51,792 nt of DNA from Prevotellaceae bacterium UBA1710. Lineage in GTDB: Bacteria; Bacteroidota; Bacteroidia; Bacteroidales; Bacteroidaceae. The translations under genes and the position numbers were made by a program. The stretch spans positions 1-51,792 of the forward strand of contig DCJC01000004.1 of assembly GCA_002317355.1 (NCBI GenBank), given 5' to 3'. Of this stretch, positions 16,620 through 25,671 are shown one piece after another. The notes under the pieces are model-generated. The model had not been told where the DNA came from. It searched no databases and saw nothing but the letters and a program-made list of their open reading frames with translations. The first letter of the stretch is position 1. Each line of letters begins with the position of its first letter.

Positions 16620-16826
16620 TGTAAACATTCAATAAACTTTTTTATCTACTATTACTATAGTTACAGCGAATGTCACTTCATACTGGAGTTGATAGTCGCT
16701 GTAATCTTTTCTACCTATGGTTGTGATAATTCAATACTTGTAAGCATCTATAAAAATACATTGTAACAGTTGTAGTTCTATAGTAGCCTCCCCCTCCATG
16801 AAACTACAAAAGAAGAACATTCGTCA

Positions 16827-16927
16827 ATCCTTCGCTATGACAAGGGGGTAAACTCAATGAGGCTCCGTTCTATAAGCGAACAGGAAGCGAAGGTTCATTG
16901 AATTTACCCCCTAAGCATGACGAATAC
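16827..16927. repeat. Hairpin repeat element, copy 3 (with compensatory change)
   Basis: Very similar to copy 2 and in the same orientation, including the inner TCTATAAGCGAACAGGAAGC. The arms are 16844-16861 and 16894-16911. In the stem, CAGTGA has become CAATGA on the left and the right arm has the matching TCATTG, so pairing is kept. Confidence 0.8.
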
Positions 16928-16977
16928 ATGCTATTTCTCATTACTCCAAATAATTATGGAGTATTCAATAACAGAAA

Positions 16978-17028
16978 TTCCCACCCTACGATTGGTGAAA
17001 AAGACCTGAACCAACCATAGAGTGGGAA
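16978..17028 (-). terminator. Inverted repeat downstream of galE
   Basis: TTCCCAC (16978-16984) pairs with GTGGGAA (17022-17028), and inner ATTGGT with ACCAAC partly extends it. It lies 70 bases past the galE stop on the minus strand; the U run is weak. Confidence 0.35.
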
Positions 17029-17099
17029 AATTTATATAATTGATGAAGCGCCTTGGTAATCCCAAATTATCAATTCTCAATTGTCAATTAGCTATCGGC

Positions 17100-18110
17100 T
17101 TAATATCCTTCAGGGTTATTCTTCTGCCAATTCCATGAGTCACGGCACATATCCTCAATGCCGTACTTAGCCTCCCAACCGAGTTCTGCCTTTGCCTTTG
17201 CTGGATCGCAATAGCAAGTAGCGATGTCTCCCGGACGACGTGGCTTGATGGAATAAGGTACATCAACACCATTGACCTTGATGAATGCCTTGACAACATC
17301 AAGAACTGAATATCCATGACCTGTGCCGAGGTTATAGATGGCAAGTCCGCACTTACGATCGATAGCCTGAAGGGCTGCCACATGACCAGAAGCAAGGTCA
17401 CATACGTGGATATAGTCACGAACACCTGTTCCATCTGGTGTGTCATAGTCGTTGCCGAACACACCAAGTTCCTTACGCTTACCTACTGCTGTCTGAGTGA
17501 TGTAAGGCATGAGGTTGTTAGGAATACCGTTAGGGTTCTCACCGATAGTGCCAGACTGATGAGCACCAATTGGGTTGAAGTAACGGAGAAGAACTACATT
17601 CCACTCTGGATCAGCCTTCTGCACGTCCATAAGAACCTGCTCAAGCATTGACTTTGTCTGACCGTAAGGGTTTGTGCACTGGCCCTTTGGACATTCCTCA
17701 GTGATAGGAATCATAGCAGGATCGCCATAGACAGTGGCAGAAGAAGAGAAGATGATGTTCTTCACACCATTATTACGCATTACATCCATAAGGACGAATG
17801 TACCTGTCATGTTGTTGTGATAGTACTCCAATGGCTTTGCAACCGATTCACCAACAGCCTTGAGACCTGCAAAATGAATCACAGCATCAATCTTGTTCTC
17901 CTTGAAAATCTTATCGAGAGCCTCTGCATCACGCACGTCTGCCTCATAGAAAGGAATCTCCTTGCCGATAATCTTGGCTACGCGACGAAGTGACTCTGGA
18001 TTAGAGTTTACGAGGTTATCTACTACAACGACTGAATGACCAGCCTTATCAAGTTCGATAGCTGTATGTGAGCCAATATAACCAGCACCACCGCACAAAA
18101 GTATATTCAT
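17100..18110 (-). CDS. galE: UDP-glucose 4-epimerase
   Basis: A 336-residue extended short-chain dehydrogenase. The NAD-binding motif is GGAGYIGSH (residues 7-15), and the catalytic triad is visible in FSSSATVYGDP (Ser) and NPYGQTKSMLEQ (Tyr-x-x-x-Lys). It also has VVLLRYFNPIGAHQSG, DGTGVRDYIHVCDLASGH and the C-terminal RRPGDIATCYCDPAKA, all typical of GalE. It interconverts UDP-glucose and UDP-galactose (Leloir pathway) and supplies UDP-galactose for glycans. Length and motifs are standard. A TACTTTTG promoter box lies at 18226-18233 on the minus strand. It is divergent from hrpB. Confidence 0.96.
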   Translation of the reverse strand: MNILLCGGAGYIGSHTAIELDKAGHSVVVVDNLVNSNPESLRRVAKIIGKEIPFYEADVRDAEALDKIFKENKIDAVIHFAGLKAVGESVAKPLEYYHNNMTGTFVLMDVMRNNGVKNIIFSSSATVYGDPAMIPITEECPKGQCTNPYGQTKSMLEQVLMDVQKADPEWNVVLLRYFNPIGAHQSGTIGENPNGIPNNLMPYITQTAVGKRKELGVFGNDYDTPDGTGVRDYIHVCDLASGHVAALQAIDRKCGLAIYNLGTGHGYSVLDVVKAFIKVNGVDVPYSIKPRRPGDIATCYCDPAKAKAELGWEAKYGIEDMCRDSWNWQKNNPEGY

Positions 18111-18225
18111 AATCTTTAAATTTACTATTTTACAATTTACAATTTTACAATTACCATTCGGGATATTTCATGACCGCGCCAGCCAATTGTCAAATTGTCA
18201 ACCGTCCATTTGTCAAATCTGTTTG

Positions 18226-18233
18226 CAAAAGTA
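18226..18233 (-). promoter_or_regulatory. Promoter -7 box for galE
   Basis: Minus strand TACTTTTG followed by CAAAC, about 115 bases before the galE start. The leader between holds AATTGTAAAATTGTAAATT-like low-complexity repeats common between Bacteroidota genes. Confidence 0.5.
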
Positions 18234-18297
18234 GTAATTTTTCCTAATATTTAATATAATTCGAGGCTAAAAAATCGATTTTCAGTCAAAAAAATAG

Positions 18298-18305
18298 TAA
18301 TTTTG
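18298..18305 (+). promoter_or_regulatory. Promoter -7 box for hrpB
   Basis: TAATTTTG ends one base before an ATG at 18307. Transcription should start at about 18309-18311, which places that ATG at or upstream of the RNA 5' end and favours the in-frame ATG at 18331. Confidence 0.55.
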
Positions 18306-18330
18306 CATGGAAAATATAGATAAATCTCAA

Positions 18331-20814
18331 ATGTTAGACTTTCAAAAGATATCCCATCTACCAGCATTTTCAATCGCAGAGGAGGTAAATTCCACTCTCA
18401 AAGAAAACTCTTCCGTTGTCATCACAGCCCCTCCAGGAGCTGGTAAGTCAACAGTTCTGCCATTGACGATTATGGAAGGATTGAAGGGCAAGGGACTTGT
18501 CCTTGAACCTCGTCGTCTTGCTGCTCGACAGATAGCTGAACGCATGGCTTCTCTGCTTGGAGAAAACGTTGGTGAGACAGTAGGATATCGAATGAGATTT
18601 GAGACAAAGGTATCAGCCTCAACTCGTCTTGAGGTTATCACGGAAGGCATTCTCACACGAATGCTTGTAAGCGATCCAACGCTTGATGGGGTAGATTTCG
18701 TTATCTTTGACGAATTCCATGAGCGTAGCCTCGCATCTGATACAGCACTTGCCTTGGTACGAGAGGCACAGAACATCATTCGTCCCGACCTGAAGATCAT
18801 CATCATGTCTGCTACGATTGATGCTACTTCTATCTGCTCAGAACTCGGAGCAAAACTAATAGAGAGCGATGGACGTATGTTTCCCGTTACACCTATATAC
18901 GTTGCTCCAGAACGGGAATTTCCAACAACAGATGAGGTTGCACGACTTATCATTCGTGCTCAACGTGAACAGGAAGGTGACATTCTTGTCTTTCTTCCAG
19001 GAGAGGCAGAGATAAAGCGAGTGGCAGAAGCATTATCAGATGATGATTCTGTATTTCCACTCTACTCACATCTTTCACCAGCAGCACAGAGAACAGCCAT
19101 CATGCCATCGAAAGACGGATCAAGGAAGACTGTTCTTGCTACATCAATAGCAGAGACTTCGCTCACCATAGATGGCGTAAGAATCGTTATTGATTCAGGT
19201 CTCTGCCGAACTATGGTATTCGACAAGCGAAATGGTATGTCGCATCTTGAGACCGTACGCATTTCCCGTGATATGGCAACGCAGAGAATGGGACGCGCAG
19301 GACGACTCTCCGAAGGTGTCTGCTATCGTATGTGGGCACAACCAACAGAGCATAGTATGCAGGAATGCCGCCGTCCGGAAATCCTTGATGCCGACCTCTC
19401 ATCACTTGTACTTGATATAGCTGCTTGGGGAGAGGGTGACATCGAGCAACTCCCATGGCTCACTCCCCCACCCCGAGGCAATGTTTTCCAGGCCCAAGCG
19501 CTGCTTGAGAGTCTGGGAGCAATCAAAGATGGCAGCATAACAGAACTCGGCAAGAAGATGTCACGCGTTCCATGCCACCCACGCATCTCACGTATCCTTG
19601 TGGCAAACGATGATATGAAGGCACTTGCCTGCGATATAGCGGCAATTCTTGAAGAGAAGGATCCGCTCTCTCACCTCACTGATGATGCTGATATCCTTAC
19701 ACGAATCATAGAACTTCGTCAGGCTCGCAAGAACAAGAATCTCGGACACTGGTCGCGCATTGCCCGCATCGCTTCCGAATATTGCAGAATAGCTCATTGC
19801 AACGAGGACAACACCATTCCTTCACAAGACGAGACCGGCACTCTCCTTGCGCTTGCCTACCCAGAGCGTGTGGGTATGGCGATGAGTACTCCAGGACACT
19901 ATCGTCTTTCAAGCGGAGACAACGCACAGGTGGATATCAATGATGCAATATCAGCTCATAAATGGATTGCCGTTGCGGCTCTTAATGCTGCATCAGGCAG
20001 GATATTCCTTGCCTCCCCTATCAGCAAGGAAGCATTGACTCTACTCTCATACGACTACACAACTGTACAATGGGACAATAAAACAGAAAGAGTCATAGCA
20101 CAGAAGCAGAAACGTATTGGTAATCTGACGATTGAGTCGCATGACATTCAGGCTCCAGACCGGGAATTGATTATCAAGGCAGTATGTCAGGCTGTTGCGA
20201 AGAGCGGTCTTTCACTCCTTGACTTCTCAGATGCTGTGGCTATGCTGCTACGCAGAATTGATACTGTGAGTAAATGGCATCCAGAGCTTGAATTGCCAGA
20301 TGTAAGTACGGAGAAACTTCTCTCAACAGCAGACGAATGGCTACCTTTCTATCTCGAACAGATATCAGGAACAATAGACAAAAAAGCGCTCAGATCTCTT
20401 GATCTAAGCGCCATTATATCGGGTATGCTCACTTACGAGCAACAACTATCTCTTGAACATCTTGCACCAACGCATATCACAGTTCCAACGGGCTCTCGCA
20501 TCCGAATAGACTACCGTCAGGGAGCTGAGGCTCCTGTGGTGAGCGTTCGTCTTCAGGAGTGTTTCGGACTTACCGATACACCTTCTATTAATGAAGGTAA
20601 GCAACCGCTTCTCATGGAGCTATTATCTCCAGGTTTCAAACCTGTTCAGCTCACAAAAGATTTGAGAAGCTTCTGGCAAGAAACTTACTTTGAAGTGCGA
20701 AAGGAATTGCGTCGCCGTTATCCCAAGCACTCTTGGCCAGATGATCCGCTTACCGCACCAGCAACACGAACTACACAGCGCGCTGCCAATTCCTCATCGA
20801 GCAAGTTGACATGA
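18331..20814 (+). CDS. hrpB: ATP-dependent helicase HrpB
   Basis: A DEAH-box helicase of about 827 residues (835 if the ATG at 18307 is used). Motif I is APPGAGKST, motif II is DEFH in FDEFHERSLAS (DEFH rather than DEAH, normal for HrpB), motif III SATID, and motif VI QRMGRAGR with TSIAETSLTIDGV before it. A HrpB C-terminal domain follows, including RRRYPKHSWPDDPLTA. Biological role in bacteria is poorly defined; RNA helicase activity is inferred from family. The last residues (TRTTQRAANSSSSKLT) differ from the usual basic PTRR-type tail and are read antisense to the neighbouring acyl-CoA synthetase gene, so the gene end appears rearranged. The start at 18331 is preferred from the promoter position. 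Confidence 0.92.
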   Translation: MLDFQKISHLPAFSIAEEVNSTLKENSSVVITAPPGAGKSTVLPLTIMEGLKGKGLVLEPRRLAARQIAERMASLLGENVGETVGYRMRFETKVSASTRLEVITEGILTRMLVSDPTLDGVDFVIFDEFHERSLASDTALALVREAQNIIRPDLKIIIMSATIDATSICSELGAKLIESDGRMFPVTPIYVAPEREFPTTDEVARLIIRAQREQEGDILVFLPGEAEIKRVAEALSDDDSVFPLYSHLSPAAQRTAIMPSKDGSRKTVLATSIAETSLTIDGVRIVIDSGLCRTMVFDKRNGMSHLETVRISRDMATQRMGRAGRLSEGVCYRMWAQPTEHSMQECRRPEILDADLSSLVLDIAAWGEGDIEQLPWLTPPPRGNVFQAQALLESLGAIKDGSITELGKKMSRVPCHPRISRILVANDDMKALACDIAAILEEKDPLSHLTDDADILTRIIELRQARKNKNLGHWSRIARIASEYCRIAHCNEDNTIPSQDETGTLLALAYPERVGMAMSTPGHYRLSSGDNAQVDINDAISAHKWIAVAALNAASGRIFLASPISKEALTLLSYDYTTVQWDNKTERVIAQKQKRIGNLTIESHDIQAPDRELIIKAVCQAVAKSGLSLLDFSDAVAMLLRRIDTVSKWHPELELPDVSTEKLLSTADEWLPFYLEQISGTIDKKALRSLDLSAIISGMLTYEQQLSLEHLAPTHITVPTGSRIRIDYRQGAEAPVVSVRLQECFGLTDTPSINEGKQPLLMELLSPGFKPVQLTKDLRSFWQETYFEVRKELRRRYPKHSWPDDPLTAPATRTTQRAANSSSSKLT

Positions 20815-22109
20815 CCTTTGGCAAGATATTCTTCCATTTCTCTGCCTGCAGTAAAGATACTTGGGAAGATAGTGATGATAGGTTTCTTGCACACGAGACT
20901 CTTCTCATGAAGCACCTCAAAGATATCATCGAGCGGCTCAAGTCCCGCAGAACCGTATGACACAATCATAGCATCGATATCATCAAATCTGTTCTCGCAG
21001 TAGTCGATAACCTCATTGAGTTGCTCAACAGTTCCTGTGGCGAGGACATCAATAGGATTTGACACAGAAGCGCCTTTATGAAGTTTTCCGAGGAGTTCGT
21101 CAGCAACCTCACCCTTCAATTCCGGCACCTGCATACCACCCTTGCAGAGAGCATCGGCAGTAAGAACGCCAAGTCCACCAGCCTGAGTGATGATGGCAAA
21201 GCGATTGCCTTCTATCTTAGGAAGTGAGAACAGACAGCCCATTACAACGAGTTCCTGACGTGAATAGCATCTAACGATACCAGCCTCACGGAAGAGTTCA
21301 TCTGCCTGCTTGTCATCAAAATAAAGGGAACCTGTATGATGACTTGTAGCACGAGCACCACTCAATGTGCTACCCGACTTGACAGCAGCTATTCTGCATC
21401 CCTTGGAAATCAATGATTTCGCATGACGTAACAGGCGCTCTGGATCTGTGATGCTCTCGATATAGAGTATCTTTGCACGAACATCCTTCTCTGGATCGAA
21501 ATTCTCGTCCATGTACTGAAGAACATCCTCAATACCTGTATATTTGGCATTACCGATGCTCCAAACCGAGTTGAATCGCAAACCGGTAATCTTTCCCATC
21601 TCCACAATATATAGAGCAATACCACCAGAGTTAGAAATGAGGTCAACGCCTTCTGGACAAACTACAGGATTTGGAGCAGTAAAGGCGCCACAATAGTTTG
21701 CGGTTATCATTCCGATACAGTTAGGACCGATAAGCGAACAACCATATTTATAGCATATAGCGCGTATCTTTGCTTCAAGAATAGCACCTTCCTCACTCAG
21801 TTCGCTGAAACCAGCAGAAATAATGACGAACGCCTTAACACCTTTCTCGGAAGCAAGGTATTCTACGTATGCAGGACAATGCTTTGAAGCAACAACAAGA
21901 ATAGCAAGTTCTGTATTAGGGATATCCTTCACGTCACGATATGACTTTACGCCCTGAACGACATCCTCTCGAGGGTTTACCACACATAGATTCCCTTGGA
22001 AATTACCCTGAATAAGATTCTTTACCAAAGCTCCTCCGGGCTTTCGTGTATCTTGAGATCCTCCTATCACAACGATGCTGGCAGGATTAAGTAATTGTCT
22101 ATTTATCAT
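20718..22109 (-). CDS. Acetate--CoA ligase (ADP-forming)-type alpha subunit or truncated enzyme
   Basis: A 463-residue protein with a CoA-binding domain (ASIVVIGGSQDTRKPGGALV; NPREDVVQGVKSYRDV) and succinyl-CoA-ligase-like domains (GPNCIGMI; LISNSGGIALYIVE; AVKSGSTLSGARA then SHHTGS with the likely phospho-His; TQAGGLGVLTADAL). This equals the alpha part of ADP-forming acyl-CoA synthetases. Many Bacteroidota enzymes are fused to an ATP-grasp part, which is missing here. The coding end overlaps hrpB by 97 bases and the last residues (AVSGSSGQECLG) are antisense to a conserved HrpB motif, which points to truncation. ATG 22109 is chosen because the open frame beyond overlaps the promoter box. 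It may still be a working alpha subunit if a beta gene exists elsewhere. Confidence 0.75.
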   Translation of the reverse strand: MINRQLLNPASIVVIGGSQDTRKPGGALVKNLIQGNFQGNLCVVNPREDVVQGVKSYRDVKDIPNTELAILVVASKHCPAYVEYLASEKGVKAFVIISAGFSELSEEGAILEAKIRAICYKYGCSLIGPNCIGMITANYCGAFTAPNPVVCPEGVDLISNSGGIALYIVEMGKITGLRFNSVWSIGNAKYTGIEDVLQYMDENFDPEKDVRAKILYIESITDPERLLRHAKSLISKGCRIAAVKSGSTLSGARATSHHTGSLYFDDKQADELFREAGIVRCYSRQELVVMGCLFSLPKIEGNRFAIITQAGGLGVLTADALCKGGMQVPELKGEVADELLGKLHKGASVSNPIDVLATGTVEQLNEVIDYCENRFDDIDAMIVSYGSAGLEPLDDIFEVLHEKSLVCKKPIITIFPSIFTAGREMEEYLAKGHVNLLDEELAARCVVRVAGAVSGSSGQECLG

Positions 22110-22142
22110 TGTCAGTATTTGTTGTCTTTTTGAAATTGAGGA

Positions 22143-22150
22143 CAAATATA
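22143..22150 (-). promoter_or_regulatory. Promoter -7 box for the acyl-CoA synthetase gene
   Basis: Minus strand TATATTTG followed by TCC. It overlaps a TTG that could otherwise be taken as a start, so the ATG at 22109 is the real start. Confidence 0.55.
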
Positions 22151-22281
22151 CACAAATCTTTTTACATCACAAAAACTTTTTGCATTTTTTTAGTTTTCCG
22201 TAAGAAAGCTCACCCCTTCACCAACCCACCATCACCTAACACCCAACACCTAACACCCAACACCCATCAAACGAAAAACGA

Positions 22282-22309
22282 GGCATCGATGACAATTGTC
22301 ATTGATGCC
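22282..22309 (-). terminator. Terminator of the TonB-C gene
   Basis: A 14 bp inverted repeat, GGCATCGATGACAA against TTGTCATTGATGCC (one mismatch), is followed on the minus strand by CTCGTTTTTCG. To its left are CACCTAACACCCAA-type short repeats. Confidence 0.65.
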
Positions 22310-22349
22310 CCGCAAAAAGTTTCGCCCTATCATCAAAATTCTTTGAGGA

Positions 22350-23687
22350 TTAGTTTTCTGCAGTCTGAGCAGTTAAGCGGAATGTAACAGGAAGAGAATA
22401 CTTAGAGTCAACTCGCTCACCATTGTGCTTAGCAGGAATCCACTTAGGCATCAATGAAAGTACTCGAACAGCTTCTCTATCAAGGAGAGGATCTACAGAC
22501 TGTGTAACAACGATATCCTTGAGATTGCCCTCCTTAGTGATTGTAAATCTACATACCACACGACCTTCAATTCTCTGGTCAACACATGGACCAGGATACT
22601 TCACGGCTCTTGCCATATAGGCAGCGATAGCCTGTTTACCTCCTGGGTATGATGGCATTTCTTCTGCAACCTCGTAAATTCTCTTAGACTTACTTGGTGC
22701 AGCAGCTGTGAGAACGGTTCTGTTTGGACCATACTGAGCAATGAACTTGCCACGACTTTCTGCTGTCTGCTTCTTACCACCTAACTTACCAATGATATAG
22801 CTTTCAACATCAGCAATAGCAGGCTTTGCAGCGAACTCAAGAATATCAGTAGGATAAATCTTGAACATTGCACTATCTTGCAAATCACTTACGTCACGAA
22901 GCTTAATCTCTACAGAGATCTGACGAACCTTGATAATATCACAAAGATCCTTGAAGTATCTCTTAGACTTAGAAGTCTTCATGAATGAGCCCAACCAAGC
23001 ATTGCGAGCAGCCTCACCACTATGCTCCTTCAAAACAGAATAGCCATTGTGTGTAGTAAGCAAATCAACTGTGAGTCGCTGGTATTTCAGATCCACATTA
23101 CAGAAACCTGCACTATCATGAGGAAGATATACATCCTTAAGCAAAGAGTGCAACGCACGCTCGATAAGAGTCTTAGCGAGATAATCTCTGAAGTCTGTAG
23201 GCATCTTACCGCCACAAAGGTCAATGGCATTACGAACTGACAAAGTCTTGAAGTCAAAGTTGTAAAGTTCAGTACCATCAGGGCTAACAACATCAACCAA
23301 CCAAGTGTAGAGGTCATTTCTGATAACACTTGCGAAAGAAGCTGATGCAAGAGCATCTGTTGCCGCCTTCCAAATCATATACTCACGAACAACGAAGCGG
23401 TTCTCCTGAGCTTCGGTCTTGAATCTACCTTCAGTCTGTTCTGGAAAAAGAGTTGCGAACGCTGTGTTTTCCTTGGTGTAAACAACCTTAACAGTTCTAT
23501 CAGTTGCATACATCTTTGCCAGTTTCAGATTTATTACTCGGTCATTTTTACCGATTTTATCTTTCTGCTGGGAAACGTATAACTTGGCTCTTTTCACCAA
23601 TTGATCTTCTGTTACTCTTTGAGCGAATAAAGGAGCACTGATAAGTAAAACTGAAAATAGAGTGTAAAAATATTTCTTAAAAGTCAT
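22350..23687 (-). CDS. Secreted protein with a C-terminal TonB-C domain
   Basis: A 445-residue protein with signal peptide (residues 1-22, ending APLFAQ). The long middle region (about 25-335) is not recognised. The C-terminal about 95 residues form a TonB_C domain: EEMPSYPGGKQAIAAYMARA, then RIEGRVVCRFTITKEGNL, then LDREAVRVLSLMPKWIPAKH and SKYSLPVTFRL. In this family the domain contacts TonB-dependent receptors, but the usual N-terminal anchoring helix is replaced by a cleavable signal, so the protein is probably periplasmic and not a classic energy transducer. TAATTTTG box at 23725-23732; terminator at 22282-22309. Confidence 0.83.
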   Translation of the reverse strand: MTFKKYFYTLFSVLLISAPLFAQRVTEDQLVKRAKLYVSQQKDKIGKNDRVINLKLAKMYATDRTVKVVYTKENTAFATLFPEQTEGRFKTEAQENRFVVREYMIWKAATDALASASFASVIRNDLYTWLVDVVSPDGTELYNFDFKTLSVRNAIDLCGGKMPTDFRDYLAKTLIERALHSLLKDVYLPHDSAGFCNVDLKYQRLTVDLLTTHNGYSVLKEHSGEAARNAWLGSFMKTSKSKRYFKDLCDIIKVRQISVEIKLRDVSDLQDSAMFKIYPTDILEFAAKPAIADVESYIIGKLGGKKQTAESRGKFIAQYGPNRTVLTAAAPSKSKRIYEVAEEMPSYPGGKQAIAAYMARAVKYPGPCVDQRIEGRVVCRFTITKEGNLKDIVVTQSVDPLLDREAVRVLSLMPKWIPAKHNGERVDSKYSLPVTFRLTAQTAEN

Positions 23688-23724
23688 AATTGTAATGGTG
23701 TTAATAAGGTTTTTTATTTGACTA

Positions 23725-23732
23725 CAAAATTA
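23725..23732 (-). promoter_or_regulatory. Promoter -7 box for the TonB-C gene
   Basis: Minus strand TAATTTTG, 38 bases before the start codon. Confidence 0.55.
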
Positions 23733-23925
23733 ATAATTTTCTCCTAAAATGCAAGAAATACTTTCATTTTTTTCATAAATTCATCGATTTTTCCTCATTT
23801 TACGCCAGATTTGTCAACTATGCTTTACAATTCAAGCCTATAAAACCCTATAATCCACGTATTGCGTACTCTTCGTTCAAACGTTTACAATTACGTATGG
23901 AAATAAAGTTGATGTGTGAGGAGAT

Positions 23926-24648
23926 TCATATAACGCCATCTTTCTTCAGAAGATGGGTGATATGTGCCTTGGAAAGATGACGCAATCTGTTCAGAAGAAA
24001 GACCACACCAAGAGTAAGGAACATAGCGATATCAGGAAGAACCTGTGCAACCATAAGCATTGCATCATACAATCCATGAGCCAGGACTGGCGCGACAATA
24101 ACAAGCCATCTGTACGACTGCTGCTTAATGCCATGATGGGTAAAATGAGCTAAAGAATAGAAATATCCCATCAGTATGGCAAAGAAGAAATGTCCGGGAA
24201 TAGCGAGCAAAGCCCTAAAAATGCCGATAGTCAACCATTGATCGTAACCCTTAAACAGATACAGCACATTCTCTATACCAGCAAAGCCCATACCGATACA
24301 TACTGCATACACTATTCCGTCAAAATGCTCATCAAAATACTTGTTATTCCTCACCACGAGCCATAGCATCAATAGTTTCATGCACTCTTCAGGAATGGCA
24401 GCACCGAAGAAAGCGAGAGCCAGCTTTCCGACAACAGTATTTGAATCCTCACCATATAATCCCATAGCAGCCAAAGGAGTGGAAATAAGCAATGACAACG
24501 GAGCGGAAAGCACTCCGAAGAACACCGCCTTAGCCAACAATCCCGTTGGTTCAGGACTCTTACTATCCTTTTTATATATTATGTATAATGCAATCAGTGC
24601 CGGCAATAGAGCTGCGACAAAAACCAACAAATTATTATTAATCATCAT
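23926..24648 (-). CDS. PrsW family intramembrane metalloprotease
   Basis: A 240-residue polytopic protein with about seven hydrophobic segments. The conserved PrsW motifs are in order: AAIPEECMKLLMLWL (EExxK), MGFAGIENVLYLF (FxxxEN), ALLAIPGHFFFAILMGYF (H) and VLAHGLYDAMLM (HxxxD). These residues bind zinc in the membrane. Members cleave anti-sigma factors or other membrane proteins (for example RsiW in Bacillus); the substrate here is unknown and no sigma or anti-sigma gene is adjacent. A TAATTTTG box at 24674-24681 lies just upstream. It is monocistronic and divergent from the lipoprotein gene at 24998. Confidence 0.88.
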   Translation of the reverse strand: MMINNNLLVFVAALLPALIALYIIYKKDSKSPEPTGLLAKAVFFGVLSAPLSLLISTPLAAMGLYGEDSNTVVGKLALAFFGAAIPEECMKLLMLWLVVRNNKYFDEHFDGIVYAVCIGMGFAGIENVLYLFKGYDQWLTIGIFRALLAIPGHFFFAILMGYFYSLAHFTHHGIKQQSYRWLVIVAPVLAHGLYDAMLMVAQVLPDIAMFLTLGVVFLLNRLRHLSKAHITHLLKKDGVI

Positions 24649-24673
24649 TCTAACAATTTTACTATACGAGGTG

Positions 24674-24681
24674 CAAAATTA
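24674..24681 (-). promoter_or_regulatory. Promoter -7 box for the PrsW gene
   Basis: Minus strand TAATTTTG followed by CACC, 26 bases before the start. Confidence 0.6.
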
Positions 24682-24857
24682 CAAAAATTATTCATTCCAG
24701 CAAGAAAAAAAGAAGAAACAATTTATATCTTCATGAGAAACAACGTGCATACGTTTGTATTTTTTAAAATCGAGAAGGAAACCCACCGAAATCACACGAC
24801 ATTTGTGTCTTTTTATCAAAAAAACAGCAAGATGTGTGAACTTTTCAGATATTTTTG

Positions 24858-24865
24858 TAACTTTG
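24858..24865 (+). promoter_or_regulatory. Promoter -7 box with hairpin leader for the lipoprotein gene
   Basis: TAACTTTG followed by CACTCAGA. The leader of about 130 bases contains CAGCC-CTAAA-GGCTG inside GTGC/GCAC pairing (about 24885-24913), and a second copy of TTGCACTCAGA near 24944. Confidence 0.55.
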
Positions 24866-24997
24866 CACTCAGATATTAGAAACGTGCGCCAGCCCTAAAG
24901 GCTGACATGCACTATATCTTTCGTGCGAACCTTGCGATTGCAACGTTGCACTCAGAAATGACAAATCACAACATTATTAACTTTAAAGAAGATAATC

Positions 24998-25570
24998 ATG
25001 AAACAGTTTTTCAATGTATTTCTTACCGTCTTGACAGTATGTTTTGCCGTAAACCTCACATCATGCAGCAGCGATGATGATGATGACTCAAAGTCACAGA
25101 ATGAAAAGATTAAAGTCTATACAGCATGCGTCAGCGAGGATGTTCTCGACCTGTATAATGTGAAGATTATTCTGCACAGAGGCAACAATTCAAAGGAAAT
25201 AACGCTCAGTAAAAGTGGAGCTGAGTCTCAGACCATAGAAGGCTACACGCTTTATGGCTATCAGTATGATGCCGTTGATGGCAAGCATGGCATTGACTCT
25301 GTGGAAGTTGTCGTAAACTATAGCGATCAGATTGAGAGTCAGATATCTGCGATGGATCCTGACAAGGAACTCTTACTCGTAGAAGGCAGAGACTTTACTG
25401 CTCAAACCTACTCTTCTACTGGACATTATGATGCATTCAAGAACCTCAATCAACGCCTTAGCATAAGTGCCATCAAGGCTGCAGCCCTTCTCAATACCAG
25501 CTCAAGCTCCAATACCAAGATGTACGAACTTGAGGCAAAGAAGATAAAGAGCAATCTCACAGCAAAATGA
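24998..25570 (+). CDS. Surface-type lipoprotein of unknown function
   Basis: A 190-residue protein with signal peptide and lipobox LTSC (Cys at residue 23). The Cys is followed by SSDDDDD, the acidic signal that in Bacteroidota directs lipoproteins to the cell surface. The mature region has alternating strand-like segments (VKIILHRGNNSKEITLSKSG; GIDSVEVVVNYSDQIESQIS) and a helical C-terminal end. I do not recognise a family. It stands alone behind its own promoter and ends at a convergent inverted repeat shared with the CotH gene. Confidence 0.75.
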   Translation: MKQFFNVFLTVLTVCFAVNLTSCSSDDDDDSKSQNEKIKVYTACVSEDVLDLYNVKIILHRGNNSKEITLSKSGAESQTIEGYTLYGYQYDAVDGKHGIDSVEVVVNYSDQIESQISAMDPDKELLLVEGRDFTAQTYSSTGHYDAFKNLNQRLSISAIKAAALLNTSSSSNTKMYELEAKKIKSNLTAK

Positions 25571-25592
25571 ATTCAGTGAGGAGTTTTTTAGT

Positions 25593-25670
25593 GAGGAGTT
25601 AGGAGTTAGCTGTTAGGAGCTGTCCCACGCGGAAGACAAACTCCTAACTCCTCATTCCTAACTCCTAACT
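25593..25670. terminator. Shared inverted repeat between convergent genes
   Basis: GAGGAGTTAGGAGTTAG (from 25593) can pair with CTCCTAACTCCTC (25641-25653) or with CTAACTCCTAACT (25658-25670), giving alternative hairpins. It is built of a TTAGGAG/CTCCTAA word. Probably serves as a bidirectional terminator. Confidence 0.5.
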
Positions 25671-25671
25671 A

